From assembly GCF_000422345.1 (NCBI RefSeq), contig NZ_AULP01000001.1:124001-188000 (forward strand): a stretch of 64,000 bases of DNA, in the 5' to 3' direction. The stretch comes from Neomelitea salexigens DSM 19753 (lineage in GTDB: Bacteria > Pseudomonadota > Gammaproteobacteria > Pseudomonadales > Spongiibacteraceae). Shown here piece by piece: positions 63,648 through 64,000 of this stretch (positions are counted from its first letter, which is position 1; the number at the start of each line of letters is the position of its first letter). A program made the position numbers and the translations under genes. Under the pieces are notes generated by a model. It worked only from the letters and a program-made list of their open reading frames with translations. It searched no databases and was not told where the DNA came from.

Positions 63648-64000
63648 TACTGCCCTACCTCCCCTGTCGCCTGCACATCGCGAATTCGCGATACCTCATC
63701 GAGCAACTCGGCCATTGGTGGAAAGTTAAAATCTCGCTCCAACAATGTCGGCAAAGACCCGCAATGCCCATAGCACTCGCCAAGCAGCTGCCACACGGAC
63801 TCGATAACGGGCGCACCGTGCGTATCCACTTTGAGGTCATCAGCCTCGTCAAAATGACCGGCGATGTGCATATAAGCGGCGCGCTCCAGCGGTAGCTCGC
63901 GCAGGAATTGCCGGGCATCGTAGCCGTGGTTCACACTGTTAACGTAAACATTGTTCACATCCAGCAATAGGCCACAATCGGCCTCTTCGAGCACGCCAGT
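63647..64000 (-). CDS. DUF692 (MNIO, BufB/HvfB-like) enzyme (partial, 5' end beyond window)
   Basis: C-terminal 117 residues of a multinuclear non-haem iron-dependent oxidase. The segments [18 protein letters not shown] and [12 protein letters not shown] hold typical metal-ligand residues of the TIM-barrel core, and VDTHGAPV follows. The family modifies cysteines of precursor peptides into thiooxazole or related copper-binding groups (MbnB, BufB and relatives). The N-terminal half and any small precursor gene (bufA/hvfA type) lie beyond base 64000. It overlaps the DUF2063 gene by one base. Confidence 0.88.
   Translation of the reverse strand, partial: TGVLEEADCGLLLDVNNVYVNSVNHGYDARQFLRELPLERAAYMHIAGHFDEADDLKVDTHGAPVIESVWQLLGECYGHCGSLPTLLERDFNFPPMAELLDEVSRIRDVQATGEVGQ

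Overview
The window is ordinary, densely packed chromosome of a gammaproteobacterium. About 70 genes are separated mostly by 0-100 bases, and many junctions are 1, 4 or 8 base overlaps. I see no insertion sequences, prophage genes, integrases or CRISPR arrays. The gene order nqrA-F, gap, mfd, csiV, thioinosine phosphorylase, lexA-sulA, topA, uup, slt resembles Pseudomonas. So do the blocks dusA-tal-rssCB-mlaA and dnaX-ybaB-recR. The differences are that psrA is absent before lexA, fadAB/foaAB is absent beside topA, and no Trm112-like gene sits between lpxK and kdsB. Together with the sodium-pumping NADH:quinone oxidoreductase, this suggests a marine Pseudomonas relative of the Cellvibrionales/Spongiibacter type. 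That placement is inference.

Layout: 1-1772 (minus) holds the 5' part of uvrC and its gacA/uvrY-type regulator. 1837-8574 (minus) is a cell-envelope operon, exbB-exbD-msbA-lpxK-kdsB-phosphatase-murB-alkB, with comEC upstream. 11050-14753 holds a DUF2062 membrane gene and lolC-lolD-lolE. 14853-21935 (minus) is the full nqrABCDEF-apbE-nqrM operon. 22161-23627 is a long-form gap, divergent from mfd. csiV, a methylthioinosine phosphorylase and an MscS channel follow. 30164-31673 carries a DUF6763 gene and the SOS pair lexA-sulA behind two LexA boxes. 32000-36600 holds topA with small uncharacterised genes and uspA. 36597-42903 has uup, slt, a MOSC protein, a glutaredoxin-like protein and amtB. 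43278-47021 has an IclR regulator coupled to a SpoU methyltransferase, and a MoxR-CoxE pair. 47220-53273 has cysK and the run dnaX-ybaB-recR-rnd-ycgL-ycgN. 53384-57744 holds 4.5S RNA, a DUF4136 lipoprotein, degQ, a PHA-system protein, tRNA-Ala(GGC) and gltX. 57868-62824 holds dusA, tal, terB, the RssB/RssC partner-switch pair and mlaA. 62892-64000 is a DUF2063 gene and the 3' part of a DUF692 (MNIO) gene.

The genes fall into a few working groups: outer-membrane building and lipid traffic (MsbA, LpxK, KdsB, LolCDE, MlaA); peptidoglycan (MurB, CsiV, Slt); DNA repair and SOS (UvrC, Mfd, LexA, SulA, RecR, AlkB, DnaX); sodium bioenergetics (Nqr with its two maturation factors); and RNA processing (RNase D, DusA, TrmH-type, GltX).

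Two points deserve most attention. The first is a complete set of -1 frameshift signals inside dnaX (slippery A AAA AAG at 52116-52122), which predicts a short gamma form as in E. coli. The second is the MNIO/DUF2063 pair at the right edge, which belongs to metal-binding RiPP (bufferin-type) clusters. Its precursor gene should lie just beyond base 64000.
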